NCBI GenBank assembly: GCA_027021085.1
Contig: JALUVB010000286.1
Coordinates: forward strand, 1-22,701
Length of the DNA stretch: 22,701 nt
Direction: 5' to 3'
Source: a bacterium
GTDB lineage: Bacteria > CAIJMQ01 > JAADFP01
Position 1 is the stretch's first letter. Each line of letters opens with the position of its first letter. Under the pieces are notes generated by a model. That model saw nothing but the letters and a program-made list of their open reading frames with translations. It did not search any database and was not told the origin of the DNA. Shown piece after piece: positions 1 through 7,354 of this stretch. The position numbers were made by a program, and so were the translations under genes.

Positions 1-1507
1 CGGAAAACCCGCTTTTGAAGTGGGGATTTTCTTCCAGTTTTGAGAAATTGTTATGAGGGAAATCCCCGAACAACTCATTTTTTCTTACGAAAGCAATAAG
101 CCATGCACCCCGGGCAGACATTTGGCTTCTGTAAAGAGAGAGAGCCAGTAGTTTTTCCTGGATTTCCTGCTCTTGTAGGGGGGAGGATTTCCATTCCACC
201 CCCTCTTGCAGGCCAAGAGGTGGTAGTAAAGGAAGCTGGGGATGGTAGTGGAAAGGTGCGGGCCAGAGGCCGTAGTGGGTAAGATAGGGATATACCAGGG
301 GTGGAGGGATTTTCCCTTTAAGATCAAGTAATGCTACTTTTAGGAAACAATAGAGAGCCTGGTGGTCAGAATTCTTATCAGCCGGGTGAGAGACAAATAT
401 TCTGGTGGGTCTGAAATTAACTATAATTTCCTCTAAGTCTTTCAAAATACTTTCCCCGGTATAGGGAGCTTTGTAATGGTAGGCGCCCTGGTAAGGAACA
501 GAGGAGACTCTGTTGAAAATGCTGGTATAGGGTTTCTGCCAGAAAGCCTGCCAGATAGAGAGCGTTCCTCTATCAGGATAGCCCAGGAAGATTAAATCCT
601 TCTTTTTCATCCCAAGCTTTCGCGTACCCAGTATAGCTTCTCTCATGCGCATCTTTCCCATTCTCGTGTAAGCGGAAGGCGCTAAAGCTATTTTTTTCTT
701 ATAAGAAGCAAAAGAGAGGAAATTACTCTCGCCACTGGTAAGGTAAACGATCTTGATGTTTGCTCCTGCTTTTAATGTTTTCTGGATTATTCCGGCACAG
801 GCAATGGTTTCGTCATCGGGATGAGGGGCTAAGATAAGGATGTTCTCGCCCTTTTGGATAGGGGAGAGAAGCGGTAATTCTGAGTACTCGCTTTTATTAA
901 ACGTATCCATGCCCCAGAAAACGGTGTATACTTCAAGTCCTACCAGGTATAATACGGTAATAAGAAAAACTACATGGGCTATCTTAATGGCTTTATCCCA
1001 CGATTTCTTCATCTTCAAAGGCAGGAGGAAAGGGGTCTCTTTCCTGTAATCAAGGTATGCTTCTCCGAACCGCTTTAAAAGAGATTTCTCTTCTACCGGA
1101 ACCGTGTATGAACGAAGGAAAATTAATATGCTGCATACGGAGAATATGAGAAGGGATAAGGAATGAAACAGGAAGGAAAAGCCCACAAAAAGCAGAATGT
1201 AGCCTAAGTATAGCGGGTTACGGCAGTAATTATAGACTCCCGCCTGCACTAATTTCTTTGGCGAGTAATGGGGAATTATGGTGCCTTCTCCTTTCACGGT
1301 GAGGTCCAGGAACGAACGAACTGTCCAGAAAATCCCCAGGCTGACAAATACTACGAAGAAAAAAAGGTTAGCCAGTATTTCAGGCATACCGAAAGGCAAC
1401 CTTTTCTCTACGTAGAAAGAAACCCAGGCAATGGGGACGGGGATAATCAGGTATTGCCAGATGACTCCCAGTATAATAGCCAATCTCTTTTTAAGCTGTT
1501 CTTTCAT
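1..1507 (-). CDS. Fusion of isoprenylcysteine/phospholipid methyltransferase-like membrane domain with PIG-L deacetylase (3' end outside window)
   Basis: The frame is open from the ATG at 1507 to the left edge (502 codons), so the C-terminus is missing. Residues 1-190 resemble the ICMT/PEMT membrane methyltransferase family. Hydrophobic segments lie near 10-32, 43-62, 102-135 and 172-192. The family signature RNPLYLG is at 96-102, followed by EE at 139-140 and a FGEAYLDYRKE stretch that normally closes the SAM-binding site. From about residue 222 the protein becomes a PIG-L (LmbE-type) zinc deacetylase: APHPDDE at 227-233 supplies two metal ligands, and SHPADKNSDH at 373-382 supplies the distal His. 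PIG-L enzymes remove N-acetyl groups from sugars or amino-sugar lipids; the substrate here is unknown. The start overlaps the upstream DUF2062 stop by 17 bp, so translation is probably coupled. Both domain calls are firm; the joint function is inference. Confidence 0.85.
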   Translation of the reverse strand, partial: MKEQLKKRLAIILGVIWQYLIIPVPIAWVSFYVEKRLPFGMPEILANLFFFVVFVSLGIFWTVRSFLDLTVKGEGTIIPHYSPKKLVQAGVYNYCRNPLYLGYILLFVGFSFLFHSLSLLIFSVCSILIFLRSYTVPVEEKSLLKRFGEAYLDYRKETPFLLPLKMKKSWDKAIKIAHVVFLITVLYLVGLEVYTVFWGMDTFNKSEYSELPLLSPIQKGENILILAPHPDDETIACAGIIQKTLKAGANIKIVYLTSGESNFLSFASYKKKIALAPSAYTRMGKMRMREAILGTRKLGMKKKDLIFLGYPDRGTLSIWQAFWQKPYTSIFNRVSSVPYQGAYHYKAPYTGESILKDLEEIIVNFRPTRIFVSHPADKNSDHQALYCFLKVALLDLKGKIPPPLVYPYLTHYGLWPAPFHYHPQLPLLPPLGLQEGVEWKSSPLQEQEIQEKLLALSLYRSQMSARGAWLIAFVRKNELFGDFPHNNFSKLEENPHFKSGFS

Positions 1508-1988
1508 GCACTTTTCCTGTTTTCCTGGTTTTATTAAGAATTAAGAAAGTAAGCGCAAAAGTAATTATACTGCCAATTACTGCCATTATAAAAGACCCTA
1601 TCAATAAGGGCTTGCCGTACATGGGGACTAACTTCCAGCTAAGCACACTGGGGATAGGGATACTTTGTGCTTGCGGGGTACCCTTGTTTATCTCTCCCAG
1701 GAAAACTTCCCCCACTTTGTAAGAAAATAGGTAAACAAGAGGAATAAGCGGGGGGATTCCGGTTACAATACTGCTTCCCAGGTAGGTAAGTAGGAAGCTT
1801 TTTTTAAAAATCTTTGAAAAGATATAATCAAGAACAGTCTGAAACCCCACTGTGGGAGTGAACCCGATGAATACACCAGCGGAAAGAGAAAGGGCTAAAT
1901 CCCTGTTATTGCCTTTAAATTGTGCCAGTTCATGCTGCCACTGAGAACGTATCCAGCCTGCTTTAATTTTATTTAAGATGCTCTTCAA
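1491..1988 (-). CDS. DUF2062 family membrane protein
   Basis: This 165-residue protein has the DUF2062 hallmark near residues 33-50: a Leu/Ser-rich helix running into GVFIGFTPTVGFQ, then a second Gly/Pro-rich hydrophobic stretch (GSSIVTGIPPLIPL). A C-terminal hydrophobic helix follows at about 130-152. Two or three membrane passes are likely. The family has no established biochemical role; members often sit beside glycosyltransferase, deacetylase or lipid/cell-envelope genes, which fits the PIG-L fusion immediately downstream (17-bp overlap). The gap to the EIIA gene upstream is 49 bp and holds AT-rich sequence (TATATT-like) but no convincing separate promoter. Its own SD (GAAGAG) is weak, suggesting translation depends on the operon mRNA. 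The family call is good; the function is not known. Confidence 0.8.
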   Translation of the reverse strand: MKSILNKIKAGWIRSQWQHELAQFKGNNRDLALSLSAGVFIGFTPTVGFQTVLDYIFSKIFKKSFLLTYLGSSIVTGIPPLIPLVYLFSYKVGEVFLGEINKGTPQAQSIPIPSVLSWKLVPMYGKPLLIGSFIMAVIGSIITFALTFLILNKTRKTGKVHERTA

Positions 1989-2037
1989 AATAATATAATT
2001 ACTCCGGCTTCCGAAACAATAACGGCGAGGGATTGGG

Positions 2038-2553
2038 TTATCCCGGAGTAGGGTAGATGGTTCTTCCTTCCTTGAGTTTTACCTTCTCCGGTTTCTCAGA
2101 GCCGATATCAAAACCTTTTATAATCCCCAGAATCTCATGTCTGTTTTCGGATTTTATAAGTGCATCTTTCATCTTCTCATTTTTACAGAGCCTGGCAATT
2201 CTTGCCAGTATCTGGAGGTATTCTTTTTTTATATGAGGAGGAGAGGCTATCATAAAGATTAGATGCACGGGTTTTCCATCCAGGGAATCAAAGTCTACCC
2301 CCTCTTTAGATTTGGCAAAAGCAACCGTTAATCGCTCTACCGTGTCTGAACGGGCATGAGGTATAGCTATCCCTCCTCCGATGGCAGTGCTTTCTATCTC
2401 CTCTCTCGCTTTTACCTCCCCCACAAATTGCTCCACTTCTTTAACTACTCCCGCCTCTTCAAACTTTGCGGTTATCTCGTTGATTACTTCATCTTTTTCT
2501 CTATGTTTCAGCTCATCTATAATTAAATTCTCCCCCATAACTTCTATAAGCAT
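2038..2553 (-). CDS. PTS EIIA-type (PtsN/fructose-family) phosphocarrier, regulatory
   Basis: The 171-residue protein is a single PTS_EIIA type-2 domain. The phospho-accepting His is H66 in IAIPHARSD, preceded by the usual Gly-rich turn (AIGGG). A LIFMIASPP strand and the LQILARIARL helix, typical of the family, follow. A tail of about 20 residues after the domain (ending YPTPG) is extra. No EIIB or EIIC lies nearby, so a regulatory PtsN-like role is more likely than sugar uptake. It is the first gene of a minus-strand operon with DUF2062 and the methyltransferase/PIG-L fusion. The start at 2553 is supported by an AGG-containing SD (GAGGCAGGAA) just upstream; an ATG six codons in is possible but lacks that spacing. 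It is paralogous to the EIIA-CBS protein at 3530-4420, transcribed away from it. Confidence 0.88.
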   Translation of the reverse strand: MLIEVMGENLIIDELKHREKDEVINEITAKFEEAGVVKEVEQFVGEVKAREEIESTAIGGGIAIPHARSDTVERLTVAFAKSKEGVDFDSLDGKPVHLIFMIASPPHIKKEYLQILARIARLCKNEKMKDALIKSENRHEILGIIKGFDIGSEKPEKVKLKEGRTIYPTPG

Positions 2554-2685
2554 TTCCTGCCTCCTTACTGAATTTGCCTAAACCCTTTGCATTTATCTAT
2601 TGTCCTGGCAAAACAACCAGCCACGCCTTACAGGTAGAAATTAGACCACCCTACTGTTCTCCTTAATTTCTTTCCCCAACCTGCA

Positions 2686-2694
2686 ATTATATCA
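2686..2694 (-). promoter_or_regulatory. Extended -10 promoter for the EIIA operon
   Basis: Read on the minus strand this is TGATATAAT, a perfect extended -10 hexamer with the TGn motif. No good -35 lies at 17 bp (TTGCAG sits about 21 bp upstream), as tolerated in extended -10 promoters. Transcription would begin near 2679, giving a leader of about 125 nt before the ATG at 2553. I recognise no riboswitch in that leader. Confidence 0.5.
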
Positions 2695-2737
2695 CTTCTT
2701 TCTATTTTTGTGCTGCAAGTTACTATAAAGAATGGAT

Positions 2738-2847
2738 GTTAGACTGTAGACCGTAAACTGGGGAAATAGTGAACAGTAAGCAGTAAACAGTAAGCAGTGA
2801 ATAGTGAACAGTAAGCAGTGAACAGAGTGAGTAGCGGGTAGCGGGCA
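2738..2847 (+). repeat. Heptad repeat array A (TAGAC, AGTRAAC and GTAGCG modules)
   Basis: This is a continuous run of degenerate 7-bp units between the divergent EIIA genes. It opens with TAGAC-type heptads (GTTAGAC, TGTAGAC, CGTAAAC). About nine AGTRARC-type units follow (AGTGAAC, AGTAAGC, AGTAAAC, AGTGAAT), then GTAGCGG-type units. The phase is kept by units, not by exact copies. Related arrays occur in three other intergenic regions of this window. The rest of 2554-2995 holds the minus-strand promoter and leader, the plus-strand promoter, and otherwise nothing I can identify. Confidence 0.85.
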
Positions 2848-2960
2848 GAGGATACGGGTTGGGGTACGGTTGCCGGATAACACTTCCCGTTTCGCGCACA
2901 ATTTCGCCGTGTATTGTTAGTAAGTCTCAACCGATATTTTATGAAGACTTATGCAAAGGA

Positions 2961-2988
2961 TTGAAAAATAGCGCATTAGCTGTTAAAT
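2961..2988 (+). promoter_or_regulatory. Promoter for the NUDIX-EIIA/CBS-transporter-tilS operon
   Basis: TTGAAA (2961-2966), a 16-bp spacer and TTAAAT (2983-2988) resemble a sigma-70-type promoter. Seven bases past the -10 is about 2995, directly before the ATG at 2996, so a leaderless or nearly leaderless mRNA is possible. Only a weak GAGAG could act as an SD. Confidence 0.45.
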
Positions 2989-2995
2989 TGAGAGT

Positions 2996-3523
2996 ATGGA
3001 AGAAATTATTTCGGAGAAGTATGTCTACAAAGGGAAAGTGGTTAATCTCAAGCTGGACAGGGTGAAATTACCCGGCGGAGAAGAGCATCTCAGGGAGGTC
3101 GTGGAGCATAGGGGTTCAGTGGCTATTCTCCCGGTTACCCCAGGAAAAGAATTTTTTCTTATAAAGCAGTTCAGAATGGCAGTGGGAGAGGAGTTATGGG
3201 AGATCCCTGCCGGGAGGATAGAGGAGGGAGAGAGCATAGAAGAATGCGTAAAGAGAGAATTGAAAGAAGAGACAGGATTATCGGCAGGCAAAATAAAGAA
3301 ATTGGGTGAGTACTATCCCTCCCCCGGCTATTGCACGGAAATTATTCATATTTACCTGGCTGAGGAACTGGAAGAAGGCGAGGCTTCGCCGGAGAAAGAC
3401 GAATTCATAGAAATGGGGAAGTTTACCCGGGAAGAGATAGTGAAATTAATTAAGGAAGGGGGGATAAAAGACGGGAAAACTTACACCTCTTTTCTTCTCT
3501 TCTTCCTGGAGCAAGGAGGGTAG
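2996..3523 (+). CDS. NUDIX hydrolase, ADP-ribose pyrophosphatase type
   Basis: A 175-residue protein with a perfect Nudix box at 73-95 matching GX5EX7REUXEEXGU (G73, E79, R87-E88, E91-E92, G94). The Glu residues bind the catalytic Mg2+. The N-terminal part (VVEHRGSVAILPV, IKQFR, GEELWEIPAG) and the YYPSPGYCTE segment after the box are characteristic of the ADP-ribose pyrophosphatase (NudF/YqkG-like) branch, which hydrolyses ADP-ribose to AMP and ribose-5-phosphate; its length suits that branch. It opens a four-gene operon and is separated from the EIIA-CBS gene by 6 bp, whose SD (GGAGGG) lies in the end of this gene. The ATG at 2996 is the only start that retains the conserved N-terminus. Substrate assignment is by motif only; other nucleoside-diphosphate sugars are possible. 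Confidence 0.88.
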   Translation: MEEIISEKYVYKGKVVNLKLDRVKLPGGEEHLREVVEHRGSVAILPVTPGKEFFLIKQFRMAVGEELWEIPAGRIEEGESIEECVKRELKEETGLSAGKIKKLGEYYPSPGYCTEIIHIYLAEELEEGEASPEKDEFIEMGKFTREEIVKLIKEGGIKDGKTYTSFLLFFLEQGG

Positions 3524-3529
3524 GGGAAA

Positions 3530-4420
3530 ATGAAACTTTCCAGTTTTCTTCATCCGCACTTTATTAAAATTAAGCATGGCGCGGCTTCTTCCGAAGAAGT
3601 CATACAGGATTTGGTCAAGGAAATATGCCGGGAATTTTCGCCCGAATTTGAGAAAAAGGTAATAGATCTGATTATGGAAAGAGAAAGACAGGGGCCCACG
3701 GTAGAAAAGGGAGTTTCCATCCCGCATGCCCGTATTGAGGGTTTCCGGGACCTTATAATTGCTATCTCCATACCGGAAAACCCGGTTACCGTGGACGGGG
3801 AAGAAGTAAAGATATTTTTCCTTATTCTCACCTCGAAGACAGCTTCGCGCATTTACCTGAATACCCTTGCGGCCATTGCCCGGCTGGCAAAGAATGGTGA
3901 GCTTCTAAAAAGAATAATTGCTGCTGCGAAACCAGAGGATGTAATAAATATAATTGAAAAAGAAGGTATACAGGTAAAAGAGGAACTTACTGTAAAGGAT
4001 ATAATGGAGAAGAAGTTCCCCGTGGTTGCTCCCGGGGAAACATTAAAGGAAGTTATCGACCTCCTCCACAGAGAAGATTCTCTTTTTGCCCTGGTGGTGG
4101 AGAACGGTGAGCTGACAGGCGAAGTTAGGCTCCTGGAAATAGTGGAAAAGGGGCTCCCTGACTATGCAAAGAGCCTGGTAAACTTAAAATTCTTAAAAAC
4201 TTTTGAGCCCCTGGAAGGGCTCCTGGAAAAAGAGGAGAGGATACGGGTCAGGGAAGTCATGTCTCCTTTAAGCGTAACCCTAACTCCTTCCTCTTCCATT
4301 GTAGAAGCTGTGGTAAGGATGGTAAAGGAAAAACGTTTTTATATTCCTGTAGTAGAAGATAAAAAACCAGTAGGTGTGGTAACACTCAAAGAGTTTGTCA
4401 CGCGTATCCTTAGAGTATAA
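3530..4420 (+). CDS. PTS EIIA domain fused to a CBS-domain pair
   Basis: The 296-residue protein has an N-terminal EIIA type-2 domain (about 1-145) with the phospho-acceptor H66 in VSIPHARIE. A C-terminal pair of CBS repeats begins at about 152 (LTVKDIMEKKFPVV...) and 238 (IRVREVMSPLSVTL...). CBS pairs commonly bind adenosine nucleotides or c-di-AMP and gate transporters or enzymes; EIIA domains report PTS phosphorylation state. The combination therefore suggests a regulator integrating phosphate flux and nucleotide level. The gene lies 6 bp before a membrane transporter, whose regulation is the obvious candidate role (inference). No EIIB/EIIC partner is present. The start at 3530 follows a GGAGGGTAGGGG stretch. 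It resembles the EIIA at 2038-2553 around the active-site His but not in its C-terminal half. Confidence 0.88.
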   Translation: MKLSSFLHPHFIKIKHGAASSEEVIQDLVKEICREFSPEFEKKVIDLIMERERQGPTVEKGVSIPHARIEGFRDLIIAISIPENPVTVDGEEVKIFFLILTSKTASRIYLNTLAAIARLAKNGELLKRIIAAAKPEDVINIIEKEGIQVKEELTVKDIMEKKFPVVAPGETLKEVIDLLHREDSLFALVVENGELTGEVRLLEIVEKGLPDYAKSLVNLKFLKTFEPLEGLLEKEERIRVREVMSPLSVTLTPSSSIVEAVVRMVKEKRFYIPVVEDKKPVGVVTLKEFVTRILRV

Positions 4421-4426
4421 CTTGTA

Positions 4427-5713
4427 ATGTCCTTTTTGCTGATTGTCGGAATAATCATATTTGTTGCGGTTTACATTACCATAATATCAGATAAGGTACA
4501 TCGTACCATTGTGGCTGTCCTGGGCGGCATGCTGATGATTAGCCTCAGGATTGTGCCCAAGGCAAAAGCTTTCCATTATGTTGACTGGAACGTAATCTTT
4601 CTATTGATAGGCATGATGATTCTGGTGGGAGCAATACAGAGGACAGGTCTTCTGCAGTACATGGCTATTAAAGGGGCAAAGATTGCCCGGGGTAATCCAT
4701 ACGTTACCATGAGTTTACTCATCCTGATTACAGCCCTGTTTTCTGCCTTTCTGGATAATGTTACCACAGTAGTACTCATTGCCCCGGTAAGTATTCTTAT
4801 TGCAGTAGAGCTGGGCATTTCTCCCGTTCCCTTCCTCATTTCCGAAGCTCTTGCCTCCAACGTGGGTGGTACGGCTACCTTAATAGGGGATCCTCCTAAC
4901 ATAATAATCGGGAGTGCGGCAAACCTGGGGTTCATGGATTTTATCAAGAACATGACCCCCCCCGTAGTTCTTATGATTCTTCTCCTGCCTATCATTATGA
5001 AGTGGATGATGGGGAAAAAGATGGTGGTAAGCTACGAAAGAAAAGCCAGAATCATGGAGTTTGATACTTCCCAGATAATCGAGGACCCCGTACTGCTGAA
5101 AAAATCCCTGATTATCTTTTCCCTGGTGATAATCGGGTTTTTCATACATTCCCTTATAGACGTGGATGTTTCCGTTATAGCTATGTTGGGTGCTTTCTTC
5201 CTGCTTCTTATCCTTAAAGACCAGAGAAAAATGTTAAGGGAATTGCTCAGCCAGATTGAATGGACTACCCTCTTCTTCTTCATGGGCTTTTTTATCATGG
5301 TGGGCGGCTTGTTAGAATTGGGAGTAATCGACAGGATTTCCTATAAATTGTTTGCCCTCTTTAAAAACAACCTTTCCCTGGCCTCCCTCTCCATCCTGTG
5401 GTCTTCGGGCATCCTCTCTTCCATTCTTGATAATATCCCTTTTGTTACCACCATGACCCCGGTGGTTAAGGCGCTGGGAGCCCAGTGGGGTGCACAAACG
5501 ATACTTCCCATATGGTGGTCACTGGCGCTGGGAGCCTGCCTGGGCGGGAATATGACCCTGATAGGTGCAGCAGCCAACGTGGTAGTGGCGGACATCTCGG
5601 AAAGAAACGGTTACACTATAAATTTCTGGGAATTTGCCAGGTACGGTGCCGTGGTAACCTTTGTCAACCTTTTTATATCTTCCGTTTACGTATGGTTAAG
5701 GTATCTCCGCTGA
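4427..5713 (+). CDS. ArsB/NhaD-type ion transporter (CitMHS/SLC13-like permease)
   Basis: A 428-residue polytopic membrane protein with roughly 10-12 hydrophobic segments. It has the two inverted-repeat signatures of the ion-transporter superfamily: FLDNVTTVVLIAP (D110-N111) with NVGGTATLIGDPPN (145-158), and ILDNIPFVTTMTP (D335-N336) with GGNMTLIGAAAN (373-384). These re-entrant loops form the substrate/cation site in ArsB, NhaD and DASS carriers. No arsenate-operon genes (arsC, arsR) are nearby, so a Na+/H+ or organic-anion role is as likely as arsenite export. The soluble loop near 195-225 is charged. The gene follows the EIIA-CBS regulator by 6 bp with only a weak SD, implying translational coupling. 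Its last 22 bp overlap tilS. The family is sure; the substrate is not. Confidence 0.85.
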   Translation: MSFLLIVGIIIFVAVYITIISDKVHRTIVAVLGGMLMISLRIVPKAKAFHYVDWNVIFLLIGMMILVGAIQRTGLLQYMAIKGAKIARGNPYVTMSLLILITALFSAFLDNVTTVVLIAPVSILIAVELGISPVPFLISEALASNVGGTATLIGDPPNIIIGSAANLGFMDFIKNMTPPVVLMILLLPIIMKWMMGKKMVVSYERKARIMEFDTSQIIEDPVLLKKSLIIFSLVIIGFFIHSLIDVDVSVIAMLGAFFLLLILKDQRKMLRELLSQIEWTTLFFFMGFFIMVGGLLELGVIDRISYKLFALFKNNLSLASLSILWSSGILSSILDNIPFVTTMTPVVKALGAQWGAQTILPIWWSLALGACLGGNMTLIGAAANVVVADISERNGYTINFWEFARYGAVVTFVNLFISSVYVWLRYLR

Positions 5714-7071
5714 GGGAAAAAGTTCTTCGTGTTGTTCAGAGCTATAATCTCGTAGGGAAGGGCGAAAAAGTCCTGGTGGGAGTCTCCGGCGGAGGGGACT
5801 CGCTCGCACTTCTTCATATCCTTCTGCATTTACCGCTGAACCTGGGAATTTATGTTTTTCATCTTAACCATCTTTTAAGAGAAGATGAATCAAGTAGGGA
5901 TGAGAAGAAAGTGCAGGAAATTTGCGGTAAATTATCTCTTCCTCTTTTCCTGGAAAGGAGGAACATTCTAAAAGAAAGAAAAAAAGGCGAGTCTGTAGAA
6001 GAAGCAGCCCGCAGGATAAGATTTACTCTTCTGGAAGAAATAGCTAAAAAAGAAAAGATCAAAAAAATAGCCCTGGGGCATCACCTTGATGACCAGGTGG
6101 AAACATTTTTATTCAGGCTCCTGAAGGGAACCAGTCTGCACGGCCTCTCGGTGATGAGGATAAAAAGTTTCCGGCAGGGACTGGAAATTATCCGTCCCTT
6201 GCTTCCTTTTCCCAGGAAGGAAATTGAGCTCTACCTGGAAAAAGAGGGGCTTTCACCTGTACAGGATTCTTCCAATTTCAACCTGGATATTCCCCGTAAC
6301 TTCATTCGGCATAAAGTGATCCCTCTTCTGTCAGAAATCAATCCCCGTTTCAGAGAAAAAATATATTCCCTTATCCGGATAATCCAGAGTGATGAAGGCT
6401 ACTTTGCTTCGCTTGTTTCCAATCTGATAAGAGATTATTCCCGGGAGGAAGAAATAATAATTCCCCTGCAAGAAATCGCCTCTTTCCCTCTTTCCCTCCG
6501 CTATCGTCTCGTAAAAGAAATCTTTTCCAGATTAGGAGAGGAGCAAGTCAGCCTGGGAAGGATTGAGGAAGTAGAAAAAATGATTATCTCCCCGCGTCCC
6601 AACCTGGAGAAAAAATTTACCCTGCTGCAGGTAAGAAAGGAATACGAAAAAATGGTGTTCGGCCCCTTTCGGGAAGAGGAAAAAAGCTCCTATAAATATA
6701 CCCTGCCCTGTCCCGGAGAGGTTTATATACCGGAGATAGAGAAAAGAATAAAAGCAGAATTCTCCTCAAAAGAAGAAGTTGAGTATACGCATAATTACAG
6801 GGTATTCCTTGATGCGGGGAGAATGAAATTCCCGTTGGTAGTAAGAAACAGGAGGCCAGGCGATCGTTTTTATCCTCTGGGGTCTCCGGGCAGGAAAAAA
6901 CTGAAAGATTTCTTTATAGAGAAAAAGATACTCCTAAGAGAAAGAGACAGGATACCCCTGGTGATTTCAGGGGAAGAAATTATCTGGGTAGCGGGTATTG
7001 AAATAAGTCATCTCTTCCGCATACAAAAAGGCACTTCCCGCATCATTTCCCTTGCCTTTGACAGTAAATAG
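5692..7071 (+). CDS. tilS: tRNA(Ile)-lysidine synthase TilS
   Basis: TilS ligates lysine to C34 of the CAU-anticodon tRNA(Ile), changing its decoding from AUG to AUA; it is an essential cytoplasmic enzyme. The 459-residue protein starts MVKVSPLREK and has the PP-loop SGGGDS at 32-37, then GHHLDDQVETFLFRLLKGT and PRNFIRHKVIPLL, all TilS N-domain hallmarks. The C-terminal part (RPGDRFYPLG, KLKDFF, IPLV...WVAGIEIS) is the TilS C-domain that recognises the acceptor stem. The ATG at 5692 was chosen because it begins just before the conserved helix and gives normal family length. A longer frame from 5485 only adds 69 residues translated out of frame from the transporter gene. The start overlaps the transporter stop by 22 bp. 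Activation would use ATP through the PP-loop. Confidence 0.95.
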   Translation: MVKVSPLREKVLRVVQSYNLVGKGEKVLVGVSGGGDSLALLHILLHLPLNLGIYVFHLNHLLREDESSRDEKKVQEICGKLSLPLFLERRNILKERKKGESVEEAARRIRFTLLEEIAKKEKIKKIALGHHLDDQVETFLFRLLKGTSLHGLSVMRIKSFRQGLEIIRPLLPFPRKEIELYLEKEGLSPVQDSSNFNLDIPRNFIRHKVIPLLSEINPRFREKIYSLIRIIQSDEGYFASLVSNLIRDYSREEEIIIPLQEIASFPLSLRYRLVKEIFSRLGEEQVSLGRIEEVEKMIISPRPNLEKKFTLLQVRKEYEKMVFGPFREEEKSSYKYTLPCPGEVYIPEIEKRIKAEFSSKEEVEYTHNYRVFLDAGRMKFPLVVRNRRPGDRFYPLGSPGRKKLKDFFIEKKILLRERDRIPLVISGEEIIWVAGIEISHLFRIQKGTSRIISLAFDSK

Positions 7072-7080
7072 TCTATAGTC

Positions 7081-7139
7081 AAAGAGTTGTGAGTCATCCC
7101 CGATGTCCATCGGTCCCGGCGCATGTCGGGGCACCTATT
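7081..7139 (+). repeat. 59-bp hairpin element, copy 1
   Basis: This element recurs in inverted orientation at 21297-21355: 54 of 59 positions match and the last 40 are identical. An outer stem CCCCGA (7098-7103) with TCGGGG (7126-7131), extendable by G-U pairs, competes with an internal hairpin CCGATG-TC-CATCGG (7100-7113). No T-run follows, so it is not a standard terminator. It lies just after the tilS stop and before the TAGAC heptads. Confidence 0.85.
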
Positions 7140-7146
7140 CCCCCAT

Positions 7147-7268
7147 GTTAGACTATAGATATCAGACTTTAGACATTAGACGGGAAAAACACATGATACG
7201 GGGGACCAACTCACTATTTACTGTTCACTATTTGCTATTTACTATCTTCCCTCGCTACTAACTACTCA
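7147..7268 (+). repeat. Heptad repeat array B
   Basis: TAGAC-type heptads run forward at 7147-7185. AGTAAAT-type units (7211-7245) and a short GTAGCG/GTAGTTA block (to 7268) then appear in reverse orientation, seen on the plus strand as ACTATTT and CTACTAA. On the reverse strand the junction GCGAGGG-GAAGATAGTAAA matches the one at about 21045-21063. The remainder of the 283-bp gap 7072-7354 contains the 59-bp element and the ftsH promoter region. Confidence 0.8.
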
Positions 7269-7320
7269 TCCACATTCTATCTACCCAAAAGAAAGATGAG
7301 CCGCACGTGGCATAAAAAGG

Positions 7321-7348
7321 TAGTGAAAAATGGTTTATATGGTAAAAT
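7321..7348 (+). promoter_or_regulatory. Probable ftsH promoter
   Basis: TAAAAT (7343-7348) within TATGGTAAAATAG resembles a -10 box. A weak -35 (TAGTGA, 7321-7326) lies 16 bp upstream. The predicted start of transcription, about 7355, coincides with the ftsH ATG, again suggesting a very short leader. No SD-like sequence is present before that ATG. Confidence 0.35.
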
Positions 7349-7354
7349 AGCAGT

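Noticed and set aside
2554-2680. Riboswitch or other structured leader before the minus-strand EIIA gene
   Set aside because: The leader of about 125 nt shows only weak short pairings and no motif of a riboswitch class I can recognise.
2738-2847. CRISPR array
   Set aside because: The units are 7 bp and contiguous, with no 25-40-bp repeats separated by uniform unique spacers, and no cas gene is present.
5485-5691. 69-residue N-terminal extension of TilS
   Set aside because: It is the transporter gene read in another frame; TilS homology begins just after the ATG at 5692, which gives the usual length.
7081-7139. Intrinsic terminator after tilS
   Set aside because: The hairpins are GC-rich, but no T-run follows in either orientation, and the identical element elsewhere is not at an operon end in the same orientation.
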